NCBI GenBank assembly: GCA_021372615.1
Contig: JAJFUB010000109.1
Span: 1-64,000 of the forward strand
Reading direction: 5' to 3'
DNA: 64,000 bases
DNA from: a bacterium
Lineage (GTDB): Bacteria; Armatimonadota; Zipacnadia; Zipacnadales; UBA11051
The notes below the pieces were generated by a model, which did no database searches, was not told the DNA's origin, and worked only from the letters and a program-made list of their open reading frames with translations. Below are positions 15,954 to 24,553 of this stretch, piece after piece (the first letter of the stretch is position 1; every line of letters starts with the position of its first letter). The position numbers and the translations under genes are program-made.

Positions 15954-17252
15954 CTACTTCGTCCTCTCATCAATCACGCGCACGGCCTTGCCCTCACTAA
16001 CCGGCAGGGCGTGCGGTTGGTGGATCTCGACTTTCGGCGTGAACAGCAGTTCGCTCTTCAGGTCAGCCACGATGCGCTCGCGGAGTGCCTCGACCTTGCG
16101 CATCTCGTCGAAGAACGTGCCGGGGCGTAGCTCGACCTGCACGATCATGTCATCCATCTCGTTGGTGGTCTGCAGGCGGATGAGGTAGTTGCTGCCGACC
16201 TCTTCGATGCCCATGAGTACGCGCTCGACTTGCAGCGGGTAGAGGTTCACCCCGCGCACGATGAGCATGTCATCGCTGCGGCCGGTGATGCGCTCGATGC
16301 GGCGGTGGACCCGACCGCACAGGCATTCGCCGGCCTTCAGGCTGGTGATGTCGCGGGTGCGGTAGCGCAGCAGCGGCATGGCCTGGCGGTTGAGGCTGGT
16401 GAGGACCATCTCGCCGGCCTCGCCCTCGGGCATCGGCTCCTGCGTCTCCGGGTCAATGATCTCGACGAGGTAATGGTCCTCGCGTACGTGGAGGCCGTCC
16501 TGGGCGGGGCACTCAATGGCCACGCCGGGGCCGGCCATCTCCGAGAGGCCGTAGCAGTTGTGGATCTTGACATGCAGCATCTGCTCGACGCGCTGGCGGG
16601 TCTTCTCGGTGTGCGGCTCGGCGCCGATGAAGCCGATGCGCAGCGCCAGATCGCGCTCGATGTCTATGCCGTTCTCCTCGCAGTAGTGGACTACGCGCAG
16701 CGCGTACGAGGGGAGAATGTGGACGCCGGTGGTCTGGAACTCGCGCATGAGCTGCACTTGCCGGGCGGTGTTGCCCGAGCCGGCGGGGATGGTCATGCAG
16801 CCGAGCAGCTCCGAGCCGTAGTGGAAGCCCAGGCCGCCGGTGAACAGGCCGTAGCCCATCATGTTCTGGAAGACGTCCTCGTTCGTCAGGCCGGCGGCGA
16901 TCATGCCACGCGCGACGCACTCGGCCCAGTAGCGCAGGTCGTCGGCGGTGTGGTAGACGGCGGTGGCGACGCCGGTGGTGCCCGACGAGTAGTGCATGCG
17001 GACGACTTGCGCCCGCGGCACGGCCAGCATCCCATAGGGCATGCTGGCGCGCAGGTCGTTCTTGGTCGTGAAGGGCAGGCGGTGCAGATCGTCGAGGCCC
17101 TTGATGGAGGCGGGGTCGAGGCCCATCTCAGCCAATTTGGCGGCATAGAAGGGCGCGTTGGCCGCGCGAGAGACGGCCTGCGGCAGGCGCTCGTCCTGCA
17201 GGGCCAGGATCTCGTCACGGGTCAGGAAGTCGTGCTGGGTGTAGTCAGACAT
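15954..17252 (-). CDS. paaK: Phenylacetate-CoA ligase family protein (copy 2)
   Basis: The 432-residue AMP-forming ligase contains MHYSSGTTGVATAVYHTADD, CYGLSEMAGPGVAIEC and ITGRSDDMLIVRGVNLYPLQ. It is a divergent paralogue of the protein at 10692. This is the first gene of the minus-strand aryl-acid operon. Two copies may handle different acyl substrates. AGAGGAG lies about 12 bases before ATG17252, a long spacing, so the start is moderately sure. Confidence 0.86.
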   Translation of the reverse strand: MSDYTQHDFLTRDEILALQDERLPQAVSRAANAPFYAAKLAEMGLDPASIKGLDDLHRLPFTTKNDLRASMPYGMLAVPRAQVVRMHYSSGTTGVATAVYHTADDLRYWAECVARGMIAAGLTNEDVFQNMMGYGLFTGGLGFHYGSELLGCMTIPAGSGNTARQVQLMREFQTTGVHILPSYALRVVHYCEENGIDIERDLALRIGFIGAEPHTEKTRQRVEQMLHVKIHNCYGLSEMAGPGVAIECPAQDGLHVREDHYLVEIIDPETQEPMPEGEAGEMVLTSLNRQAMPLLRYRTRDITSLKAGECLCGRVHRRIERITGRSDDMLIVRGVNLYPLQVERVLMGIEEVGSNYLIRLQTTNEMDDMIVQVELRPGTFFDEMRKVEALRERIVADLKSELLFTPKVEIHQPHALPVSEGKAVRVIDERTK

Positions 17253-17384
17253 GCAAACGAAGGCTCCTCTGGGGCGCCTACAGGGAAGCGCGGAGCCTCC
17301 GGTTCACCACCTTGGTTTGTTTGTGGAGAGTGTAAGGGTCAGAATACCCGAACCGGCGAGGCGTGACAAGGGGCCGGGGGGCCT

Positions 17385-17411
17385 GTGGAGCGGGGTACGC
17401 CCCCGCCCCAC
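17385..17411. repeat. REP-like palindrome with GTGG at both ends
   Basis: The sequence runs GTGGAGCGGGGTACG, then CCCCCGCCCCAC. It is closely related to the inverted pair at 29683-29757. It lies in the 185-base gap between paaK2 and the gene ending at 17438; no other feature was seen in that gap. Confidence 0.65.
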
Positions 17412-17437
17412 AGGTCTGAGTGCTGGCAGATCGGCCC

Positions 17438-19387
17438 TCAAGGCGTGATCTCGTACACCTTCAACTCGAACGGCTTGAACTGCGCCGTCCAGTGGGGCGC
17501 CTTCGGCTTGATGACCTCGTCGCCCAGCTTGATGCTCGACGGCTTGCGGTCCGTGACGAACGTCGCCTCGTGCTCCTGGTTCTCGTCGTTGACGGCGAAC
17601 AGGTAGGCCGTCTTGCCGACCTGACGAACCGTGAAGTGCAGCCAGTCCTGCTGCAGCGTCGTGACATGCAACCGGGGCTCGATGGACAGCAGCACCGGCG
17701 CCCACTGCTTGACTTCGGCCGCCACGCGCTTAGCCTCGGCCCAGCGCTGGTCGAAGACCGCCGGCTCCTTCTTCAGGTCGAACCACGAGTAGTAGATCAG
17801 CCCGGTCGCGCCCTCGGTGAGGCACTGCCAGGTCATCGAGCGCAGCTCGTCATATGTAGGCGGGCGCAGGTCCTTCTTCTCCTCCTCGGTCTTCTTGTAG
17901 CAGGCCCAGTTCATCACCTGCGGGACCTGCCAGACTGGGCGGCTGCCCATGACGCTTTCCACCGAGCGCTCCGTGTAGTACGCGGCGCGGCGGGCCGGCG
18001 CCATGGGGATCGGGTACGGGTCGGTGCCGAGCACGTCGAAGGTCTTGCGGTACAGCTCCAGTTGGCCGACCTGGTAGAGCACAATCCAGGTGGGGTGGTC
18101 CGGGTCGAGCGTCTCCATCCACTCCTGGTGGGCCTCCAGGCGCGACATGTAGTCCAGGGACAACTCGTCATTGAGATACCACGCCAGCAGGGCCGGGTGG
18201 TTGCGGAACTGCTTTGTCTTGTCCGCCATGAACGGCCGCTCGTCGTTCTGGCTCTGGATGGCCTTCGGGCACCAGGTGGTGCCATAGTAGGCGTCCTTGA
18301 GGGTGTAGATGATCTTCAGGTTCAGGCTCTGCAGCAGGTCCATCTTCTCCGGGGTGGCCCCGCCGTAGGGCATCACGCAGTTGAAGGCGCTGTCGGCGTA
18401 CTGCTTCAACTCGGCCTCATTCAGGCCGCTGAAGTACATCCCCAGAGGCAGGAACGGCTTGCCGTTGACGATGAGGCGGTTGTGCTCGTCAATGTAGGCG
18501 GGACGCTTCTGCAGGTCGCCCTCAGCCAGGACGGTCAGGCGGTACTGATCCGAGTCCAGGAGTTGGCGGTCGTCGTGACGGCGCAGGAAGATGCGCAGCG
18601 TGTAGTCCGCCGGCTCGAGGCCCTTCGTGGCGAAGCCGACCCGCGGGGCATTGTCGGCGAGTATCAGGCGCGTGGCCCTGGCCGGGGTGATCTCACCGCG
18701 CTTGAGGAGCAGAACCGACAGCTCGGTCTGGCGCGGGGTGAGGTCATAGTCGTCGAGGCGCAGTTGCGCGGCCAGCTCGATCCGCTTGGTCTCGGGGGTG
18801 ACCAGGCCCCGGTAGTTGGGCTTCAGGAGCATTGTGCGCATCGGCGGTTCGGTGTAGCGCTTCACCTCGACGTCGTCCCACCAGGCTTTGCCGGTCATGC
18901 CCTTGCGCAGGTAGCAGACGACGCTGCATCGGGCGTTCTCGGGGATGCGGCCGGTAGTGCCGCTGACTCGCGTCCAGTCCTTCGTGCCCTTGATCCCGCC
19001 GGGATAGGAGCCGCCGAGGTACTGGCCGTCCGGGCTCCACCACTCCAGGCAGATGGTCGCGCCGCTGTCATTGCCGACCACGTTCTCGCATTTCACCCAG
19101 ACGCTGAACTCGTATATGCGGCCAGCCTGCAAAGGCAGCGGGTGGCCGCACAAGGCGTACTTGCCCGCGTCGGCGTTGACGAACTGCAGGGCCCCCGTGC
19201 CGGTGCGGACCGGGGACGTGACACAGCTGTAGACATCAGCCGGGCCGCTCCAGCCCTCGGGCTGGCCGTTGGCCCCCTTGACCTCGAAGCCGGGGTTGGT
19301 GACGAGGTTGGGCAGGTCGGCGGCGAAGCCAGCGGCGGCGAGCGAGAGGACGGCGCAGAGCAGTAGGACGCGGGTAGCCATGTGCAT
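17438..19387 (-). CDS. Secreted carbohydrate-active TIM-barrel protein with CBM-like domain
   Basis: The 649-residue protein has a signal peptide (VLLLCAVLSLAAAGFAA). Next is a CBM-like jelly roll (NLVTNPGFEVKG to WWDDVEVKRY, about residues 26-175). A beta-sandwich follows, then a TIM barrel from about residue 300. The barrel holds NHPALLAWYLNDEL, where Glu could be the acid/base as in clan GH-A. A short C-terminal beta domain ends the protein. It resembles GH2/GH5-type barrels but I cannot name a family. AAGGAG precedes two close ATGs (19387, 19381); the first is used. Confidence 0.6.
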   Translation of the reverse strand: MHMATRVLLLCAVLSLAAAGFAADLPNLVTNPGFEVKGANGQPEGWSGPADVYSCVTSPVRTGTGALQFVNADAGKYALCGHPLPLQAGRIYEFSVWVKCENVVGNDSGATICLEWWSPDGQYLGGSYPGGIKGTKDWTRVSGTTGRIPENARCSVVCYLRKGMTGKAWWDDVEVKRYTEPPMRTMLLKPNYRGLVTPETKRIELAAQLRLDDYDLTPRQTELSVLLLKRGEITPARATRLILADNAPRVGFATKGLEPADYTLRIFLRRHDDRQLLDSDQYRLTVLAEGDLQKRPAYIDEHNRLIVNGKPFLPLGMYFSGLNEAELKQYADSAFNCVMPYGGATPEKMDLLQSLNLKIIYTLKDAYYGTTWCPKAIQSQNDERPFMADKTKQFRNHPALLAWYLNDELSLDYMSRLEAHQEWMETLDPDHPTWIVLYQVGQLELYRKTFDVLGTDPYPIPMAPARRAAYYTERSVESVMGSRPVWQVPQVMNWACYKKTEEEKKDLRPPTYDELRSMTWQCLTEGATGLIYYSWFDLKKEPAVFDQRWAEAKRVAAEVKQWAPVLLSIEPRLHVTTLQQDWLHFTVRQVGKTAYLFAVNDENQEHEATFVTDRKPSSIKLGDEVIKPKAPHWTAQFKPFELKVYEITP

Positions 19388-19406
19388 TCGACTCCTTGCG
19401 ATTATC

Positions 19407-19814
19407 CCGGCGGCCCCTTCGGGGCGCGGGGGGTATCAGGCGACGTCTCCCGTGGGCTTCCGCCCACGGCTACGGACGGCGGGCCCTTCGGGCCGGACGG
19501 CAACGGCAAGGCGCCGCGACGAACGCCATGGGCGTGCGCTATGTGCCATGTGTCATGCCATGTGTCATGCCATGTGTCATGCCATGTGCCATGTGCCATG
19601 TGCCATGTGCCATGTGCCATGTGCCGTGCGCCGTGCGCCGTGCGCCGTGCGCCGTGCGCCGTGCGCCGTGCGCCGTGCGCCGTGCGCCGTGCGCCGTGCG
19701 CCGTGCGCCGTGCGCCGTGCGCCCGCGAAGCGGGCCACCGTATGTAGCCGTGGGCGGGAGCCCACGGTTCGGTGCAGCCCCCTCGCGACCTCGGCGCCCC
19801 GGAGGGGCCGCCGG
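19407..19814. repeat. Nested inverted repeats enclosing a heptanucleotide array
   Basis: This 430-base gap has no recognised gene. The outer repeat at 19407-19427 is CCGGCGGCCCCTTCGGGGCG plus C, and its inverted copy at 19794-19814 has one mismatch. The inner repeat at 19450-19473 (GTAG plus palindrome on the minus strand) has an inverted copy at 19744-19767, again with one mismatch. The tandem array lies between the inner copies. Confidence 0.8.
19545..19723. repeat. Tandem 12-mer and 7-mer repeat array
   Basis: Three copies of GCCATGTGTCAT (19545-19580) are followed by six copies of GCCATGT (19581-19622) and 14 perfect copies of GCCGTGC (19623-19720). The two heptamers differ at two positions. 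All reading frames stay open through it, so apparent ORFs here are artefacts of the repeat. Confidence 0.95.
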
Positions 19815-19818
19815 TGGT

Positions 19819-22041
19819 TCAGTAGAACAGCTCAATCGTCGTCAGACGGTCCACCGGGCTGTCGTCCACAGTGACCCAACCGTACCCCTCCTCATACCCC
19901 TTCTCGAAACCCTGGTCGCTGCCGTTGACGGCGACCCGTTCTGGCTCACGGATGCCGTGGAAGTTCACGTCGAGCGACCGCACCATCGGCGCGTCGGGGT
20001 ACGTCCCCTCCGGCGCCCGGATCTTCACTACCAGGCGCTTGTCGGTCTGCTCGTACGACGCGCGGGTGGTGCGGAAGTGCCCCTGCTCGTGACCGAAGGT
20101 GAGGCCGTCATCCTCGTACAGCACCGTCTCGCCGCGCTCGGCGGGCCAGAGGCTGTAGCCCTGGGCGTAGGCGCGGTCGTCGCCAACGTAGGCGTGCGAA
20201 CGGTCATAGCGATGCTCGGCTTCATCCACCGGGAGGATCGCGCCGTGGCGCACCAGCAGCGCACCGTGTTCCTCGCGGTCCCTCAACTGCACCCAGCGCC
20301 CGCCCTGGAGCGGTTTCTCTCCGAGGCTGTCGTAGTGGTGCCACAGGCCCTCGGGCAGGTAGAGCTCATCGGCGAAACAGGCGGCGAGCAGATCGTCGCC
20401 GAGCATGAACTGCCGTAGGCACTTGGGCGCCTCGGGATCACGGGGCCACATGAGTGGCATGGGGCGCATCATGGGCACGCCAGTGCGGTACGCCTGCCAG
20501 GCAGCCGTGTACAAGTAGGGGATGAGGTCATAGCGCATGTTGGCGTAGCGGCGGAAGAACCCCTCCAGCTCCTCGCCCTGGAACCACGGGTGGCGGAAGT
20601 AGTTCCACGAGTTGAGCTGCGCCCAGGGGAGCAGGAAGCCGAAGTGGATGCCCGCCTTGGTGGTTACTTCCATGTCCACGGTGTTCATGCCGTGGCCTGA
20701 CAGCGCCATGTTCAGGCACCCGACCAGGGGGCCCTCCTCGCCGCCGGTGTCGCCGGTCCAGGTAGCTGTCCAGCGCTGCAGCCCCGCCCAGCCGGCGACG
20801 GTGAAGCCGAAGGGGCGGCGGCCTGTGTGCGCGGCGAAGCCCTCGTACATCTGCTGGGAGTAGAGCATGGGGTACAGGTTGTGCATCTCGTCATCCCGCA
20901 TGCCATTGCCGTACAGGCGGTCGGGGTGGTCGAGGACCTGGTTGCTGCCGTCCTGCTTGAACCACTCGACGCCCTGGTCCACGAAGTCCTTGAGGTGCTC
21001 GAACCACGCCTCGTCGGGCTTGGTGAGCTGGTCCATGCGGCGAGCGGCGGCGAGATGCTCATCCTGCTCGAAGCCGCGCTTCTCGGCGGTGTCCGCACTG
21101 GCGCTCGCCTGCGACTGCACGCGGCGCTCGGCCTCGTACGAGACATCGTAGTCCATGCACAGCCACAGGCCCGGCTTGAAGCCCATGCGCCGCGCCGCGC
21201 GCATGAAGGTGTAGCGGCCCGGCGTGCGGTCGTAGCCGGGGACGGGGAAGCGGTCTTTGCTCCAGTCCTTGGTGATCGAGAAGTCGTAGTTCTTCTCCAT
21301 CCAGCCGGGCTCGAGGCTGATGGCGTCGCACGGGATGTCGCGGTCACGGAACTTCAGGCAGTCCTCCATGAACTCACGGTCGTTGGCCTGGGTCCGGCAG
21401 ATGAACCAGAGCCCGAAGGCCCACTTGGGCGGCAGCGGCGGCTTGCCCGTGATGTCCGTGTAGCGCTCGATGATCTCCAGGGGCGAGGGGCCGTGGATGA
21501 AGTAGTAGTCCAGGCAGCCGGCCGGCTGTCGGAAGCCGAACCAGTCGGGCGATGAGTGGCCCAGGTCCACGATCAGCCGCCGCGTGGTGTTGACCAGCAG
21601 CCCGAAGCCGTCGGGCGTCCAGACGACGGGGATGGGGATGTAGCCGGTGACATTGCGGACCCACAGGTCGCCCAGCGTGCCGCGGAGTTCCAGGCGCTCG
21701 CGCTGCTGGTCGCCCAGGCCGAAGAACGTGCGGTCCGGCGGCAGTATGAAGCGCGCTTCGGTGAGGCCCTCGTCCACGGTCGGCGGCTCAGCGCTGCGGA
21801 GCAGTTCTTTGCCCGCAGCATCCGCGATGGCCACGGAGCCGTCGGCCTTGTGCATCGTGACCGTGAGGACATCGGAGCGCACGGTCAGCTCGGCGTCGGT
21901 CTCGTCGGTGCGGACGGGGACTTCCGGCCAGTCATCGCGGAAGAAGCCGTAGCGGATCAGCGGCTGCTCGGGCGGGGTCTCACCGTCGTACTGGCGGAGG
22001 CGGACGATCGCGGGGGTGAGGAAGTCAATTCGCGTAGGCAT
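19819..22041 (-). CDS. Glycoside hydrolase family 31 (alpha-glucosidase/alpha-xylosidase type)
   Basis: The 740-residue enzyme has no signal peptide and is probably cytoplasmic. An N-terminal beta-sandwich is followed by a TIM barrel. WFKQDGSNQV near Asp364 matches the GH31 nucleophile region. WTGDTGGEEG with Asp431 matches the acid/base region. FGLGDQQRERLELRG and RYTDITGKPPLPPKWAFG are typical GH31 landmarks. The C-terminus is a beta domain. ATG22041 follows GGAGACC. The exact sugar specificity cannot be read from the sequence. Confidence 0.87.
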   Translation of the reverse strand: MPTRIDFLTPAIVRLRQYDGETPPEQPLIRYGFFRDDWPEVPVRTDETDAELTVRSDVLTVTMHKADGSVAIADAAGKELLRSAEPPTVDEGLTEARFILPPDRTFFGLGDQQRERLELRGTLGDLWVRNVTGYIPIPVVWTPDGFGLLVNTTRRLIVDLGHSSPDWFGFRQPAGCLDYYFIHGPSPLEIIERYTDITGKPPLPPKWAFGLWFICRTQANDREFMEDCLKFRDRDIPCDAISLEPGWMEKNYDFSITKDWSKDRFPVPGYDRTPGRYTFMRAARRMGFKPGLWLCMDYDVSYEAERRVQSQASASADTAEKRGFEQDEHLAAARRMDQLTKPDEAWFEHLKDFVDQGVEWFKQDGSNQVLDHPDRLYGNGMRDDEMHNLYPMLYSQQMYEGFAAHTGRRPFGFTVAGWAGLQRWTATWTGDTGGEEGPLVGCLNMALSGHGMNTVDMEVTTKAGIHFGFLLPWAQLNSWNYFRHPWFQGEELEGFFRRYANMRYDLIPYLYTAAWQAYRTGVPMMRPMPLMWPRDPEAPKCLRQFMLGDDLLAACFADELYLPEGLWHHYDSLGEKPLQGGRWVQLRDREEHGALLVRHGAILPVDEAEHRYDRSHAYVGDDRAYAQGYSLWPAERGETVLYEDDGLTFGHEQGHFRTTRASYEQTDKRLVVKIRAPEGTYPDAPMVRSLDVNFHGIREPERVAVNGSDQGFEKGYEEGYGWVTVDDSPVDRLTTIELFY

Positions 22042-22176
22042 GGTGGTCTCCTGAAGTGTGGCAACAGCAGCAGGGGCAGGCGGGGGCGCCTGCCCGATAG
22101 GGTCGTGTCAGTTGTTCGCGGCCGGGTTCCTATCCGCCTCCGCCCTTGGCCCGGCGCCCTCTCCCGTCCCCCGAAT

Positions 22177-22204
22177 CCCCAATCCCCAATCCCCAATCCC
22201 CAAT
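22177..22204. repeat. Four tandem copies of CCCCAAT
   Basis: Perfect heptamer repeats lie just downstream of the DUF6599-like gene end. They form a second, independent heptanucleotide repeat in this window. Confidence 0.85.
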
Positions 22205-22206
22205 CC

Positions 22207-23175
22207 CTACCTCACAATCCGGATGCTCGTGGCCGTGATGCGCAAGAGGCCTTCGGCGGTGTCGGGGTCGTGGACACCAAGGGCCAGAATGAGATAGCGG
22301 CTCTCCTGCACCAGGTAGGTCAGGCCGAACTGCTCGGAGGTGATGGTCTGGGCCTGCCGGCCGAGCAAGGCCAATGGCGTGCCGCCGCCGCCCGGGGCCA
22401 GCAGGGCGGCCACCTCACGGTACGCCTGGCGCGCCGCCTCGTCGGTGCCATACCGGAGCAGCGCCAACTGCAGTTGCGTGCCGTTCTCGAGGTAGTCGGC
22501 CACCAGGCCATCCCCCAACGCCGGGTTCGCGAGCAGGTCGCGCCGGTAGTAGCGCAGGGAGTTGGTGACTTGCCGGGCCTCGGGCATCAGGCGCATCATC
22601 AGCGGCAGGGGGCCGGGGAGGGGCAGGACGCTCATGACGGCCTCGGCGGCAGCCTCAGCGGTGGCCCGCGCCGGGGTGGCGGTGGGCGGCGGGGTCGTCC
22701 GCACGTAGAAGGTGTCGCGCCACACGTGATGCTGAGTGCCCGTCCAGTAGGAGATGGCCTTCAGGTTGGCCGCCTCCGAGGTCGGGGTGCGGAAGTGGGC
22801 GAAGGCGCCGAAGGCATCCAGCGGATCGGCGAACCGGAGCACCTCGACCACGACGGGGTCGTGCGGCGTCTCCGGGATGAGCTGGAGGCGCACTCCCCAG
22901 TCGAAGCGGTAGCTCAGGACGACGGGAGCCACCTCCGGCGGCAGCAGTGCTGAGGCGGCCTGTCCCGCCGCAGTCTGCGAGTCCGGAGCCATCGTCCAGC
23001 CCTTCAGGCGGGCCGGCAGCGGCTTCAGCCGCGCCAGGAGCTCCTCCGGGGTGGCGGGGTAGGTGGCCGGCTCGGTCTCGGACTGGGCCAGGCTGAGGGC
23101 CGCCCCGCCGAGGAGGGCCAGTAGGATTGCCACAGCCCGGCGACATGACCGCAGGCCAATCCGCGTGTGCATCAT
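22207..23175 (-). CDS. Exported DUF6599-like protein
   Basis: The 322-residue protein starts MMHTRIGLRSCRRAVAILLALLG..., a signal peptide ending near SLA. The mature part includes VLSYRFDWGVRLQLIPE, VEVLRFADPLDAFGAFAHFR and LTYLVQESRYLILALGV. This pattern resembles DUF6599 proteins, whose function is unknown. The paired ATG codons at 23175 and 23172 follow AGGTG. It is transcribed away from the cobalamin-controlled operon. Confidence 0.55.
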   Translation of the reverse strand: MMHTRIGLRSCRRAVAILLALLGGAALSLAQSETEPATYPATPEELLARLKPLPARLKGWTMAPDSQTAAGQAASALLPPEVAPVVLSYRFDWGVRLQLIPETPHDPVVVEVLRFADPLDAFGAFAHFRTPTSEAANLKAISYWTGTQHHVWRDTFYVRTTPPPTATPARATAEAAAEAVMSVLPLPGPLPLMMRLMPEARQVTNSLRYYRRDLLANPALGDGLVADYLENGTQLQLALLRYGTDEAARQAYREVAALLAPGGGGTPLALLGRQAQTITSEQFGLTYLVQESRYLILALGVHDPDTAEGLLRITATSIRIVR

Positions 23176-23282
23176 CGCACCTGCTTCCGGGAGGCAGCTT
23201 CGGGCTGCCATCGCCCCACAGACGGTAGTTCGTCCGGCGACGTGGTTTGACCTGTGCCGGGGAGGTGGTTGTGTTGCGCCGC

Positions 23283-23311
23283 TTGACGGTGGCGGCGGGG
23301 GAGGCTACAAT
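23283..23311 (+). promoter_or_regulatory. Sigma-70 type promoter of the btu operon
   Basis: TTGACG (23283-23288) and TACAAT (23306-23311) are separated by 17 bases. The start point would lie just before the cobalamin riboswitch. Confidence 0.7.
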
Positions 23312-23317
23312 CGCCGC

Positions 23318-23485
23318 TGACATCACATCGGGAAGCTGGTGCAAGTCCAGCGCTGCCCCGCAACCGTGATCGGGGACGAAAGCCACACCGCGGTCGGCAT
23401 GGCCGAACGCAGGCCACCGGGCAACCGCCCGGGAAGGCGTGGCCGGTAGGATGATCCGAAAGCCGGGATACCATCTGGCGTAACC
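23318..23485 (+). promoter_or_regulatory. Cobalamin (B12) riboswitch
   Basis: The segment contains GGTGCAAGTCCAGCGCTGCC, then CCCGCAACCGTGA and a distal AAGCCGGGATACC. These are the conserved core pieces of the cobalamin aptamer in the right order and spacing. It lies in the leader of an ABC transporter operon and is followed by an intrinsic terminator, consistent with transcriptional control. The exact ends are approximate. Confidence 0.9.
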
Positions 23486-23540
23486 CAGTCATTCCTCGAG
23501 GGCGGGAATGGCGGCTGCTTTGTGAGACTGCCCTGAGATC

Positions 23541-23567
23541 GTCCGCCGATCTCCCCGGCGGTCTTTT
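23541..23567 (+). terminator. Riboswitch-controlled terminator before btuF
   Basis: CCGCCG (23543-23548) pairs with CGGCGG (23556-23561) and is followed by TCTTTT. It ends about eight bases before the Shine-Dalgarno site CAGGAG (23575-23580) of btuF. Confidence 0.8.
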
Positions 23568-23584
23568 GTGCTTACAGGAGCCGT

Positions 23585-24553
23585 ATGATACGCAAGCGCT
23601 TCACCGTGCTGATGGTCGCCGCAGCGGTTGTGGCTGTCTCAGGCTGCACGAGGCAGTCCCCGCCGCCCGCGCCGGTCGGCACCCCGGGGCCCCAGGCCTC
23701 GTCCGGCTTCCCCCTGACCGTGACCGACGCGCTCGGCCAGCAGGTCACGCTGCCGCGCCCCCCGCAGCGCATCATCAGCCTGGCCCCCAGCCTCACCGAG
23801 ATCATCTTCGCCCTGGGCCTGGGTGAGCGGCTGGTCGGCGTCACCGAGTTCTGCCTGTACCCGCCCGAGGCGCTGCGCAAGGAGAAGATCGGGGGGTATG
23901 TGAACGCCAGCCAGGAGAAGATCGTGTCGCTCCGGCCGGACATCGTACTTGCCACGCGCGGCACCCCGACAGGCTTCATGGACGGCCTGCGGAAGTTCGG
24001 CCTGGCGGTCATGGCCGTGGACCAGACCAGCTACGGGCAGGTCATCGCCAGCATGGAGAGCATCGCGCAGGTGTGCGGCGTGCCCGAGGCCGGGCGCAAG
24101 CTCGGCGGTGAGCTGCGGCATGTGCGGCAGGAAATCACGGCCAAGACGCAGCCCCTGCGCGCCGACCAGCGCCCTCGCGCGCTGCTCGTATTGTCTCTGC
24201 AGCCGCTGTTTGTGGGCGGCCCCGGCAGCTTCCAGCGCGAGATGCTCGAAGCGTGCGGGGCGAGTGAAGTGTCGGGCCTGCAGAAGCCCTTCGGCGCCCT
24301 GTCCGAGGAGGCCGTCGTGGCAGCCGACCCGCAGGTCGTGATCTTCCCCAGCAATGACAATGGCCAGACCGTGACCGTGGACGGACAGCTCAAGCGTCTG
24401 CGGGCCAGCGCCGCCTGGCGCAGTGTGGCGGCGGTCAAGAACGGTCGCGTCGTCGTCGTCAACGTGGACTACATCAGCATCCCCGGGCCGAGGCTGGTGC
24501 TGGGGTTCCGCGAGCTGGCCCGGCAACTGCACCCGGAGCTGTTCGCGCCATGA
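23585..24553 (+). CDS. btuF: Cobalamin ABC transporter substrate-binding lipoprotein
   Basis: The 322-residue lipoprotein carries a lipobox VSGC with Cys21. The body is a BtuF/FhuD-like periplasmic-binding fold with PQRIISLAPSLTEIIFALGL and GERLVGVTEF. It would capture cobalamin or cobinamide outside the inner membrane and deliver it to the permease. ATG23585 follows CAGGAG by four bases. It overlaps btuD by an ATGA junction. The upstream B12 riboswitch favours corrinoid over iron-siderophore as substrate. Confidence 0.9.
   Translation: MIRKRFTVLMVAAAVVAVSGCTRQSPPPAPVGTPGPQASSGFPLTVTDALGQQVTLPRPPQRIISLAPSLTEIIFALGLGERLVGVTEFCLYPPEALRKEKIGGYVNASQEKIVSLRPDIVLATRGTPTGFMDGLRKFGLAVMAVDQTSYGQVIASMESIAQVCGVPEAGRKLGGELRHVRQEITAKTQPLRADQRPRALLVLSLQPLFVGGPGSFQREMLEACGASEVSGLQKPFGALSEEAVVAADPQVVIFPSNDNGQTVTVDGQLKRLRASAAWRSVAAVKNGRVVVVNVDYISIPGPRLVLGFRELARQLHPELFAP

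Noticed and set aside
17420-19366. A 648-residue open frame on the plus strand
   Set aside because: It mirrors the secreted barrel gene on the other strand; only the minus-strand product has a signal peptide and a domain pattern.
19545-19723. CRISPR array
   Set aside because: Units are 7-12 bases without unique spacers, and no cas genes are present.
19539-19835. Apparent proteins rich in GARRTAH or VRRAPCA units
   Set aside because: They are translations of the heptanucleotide array, which is open in all frames, so they are artefacts.
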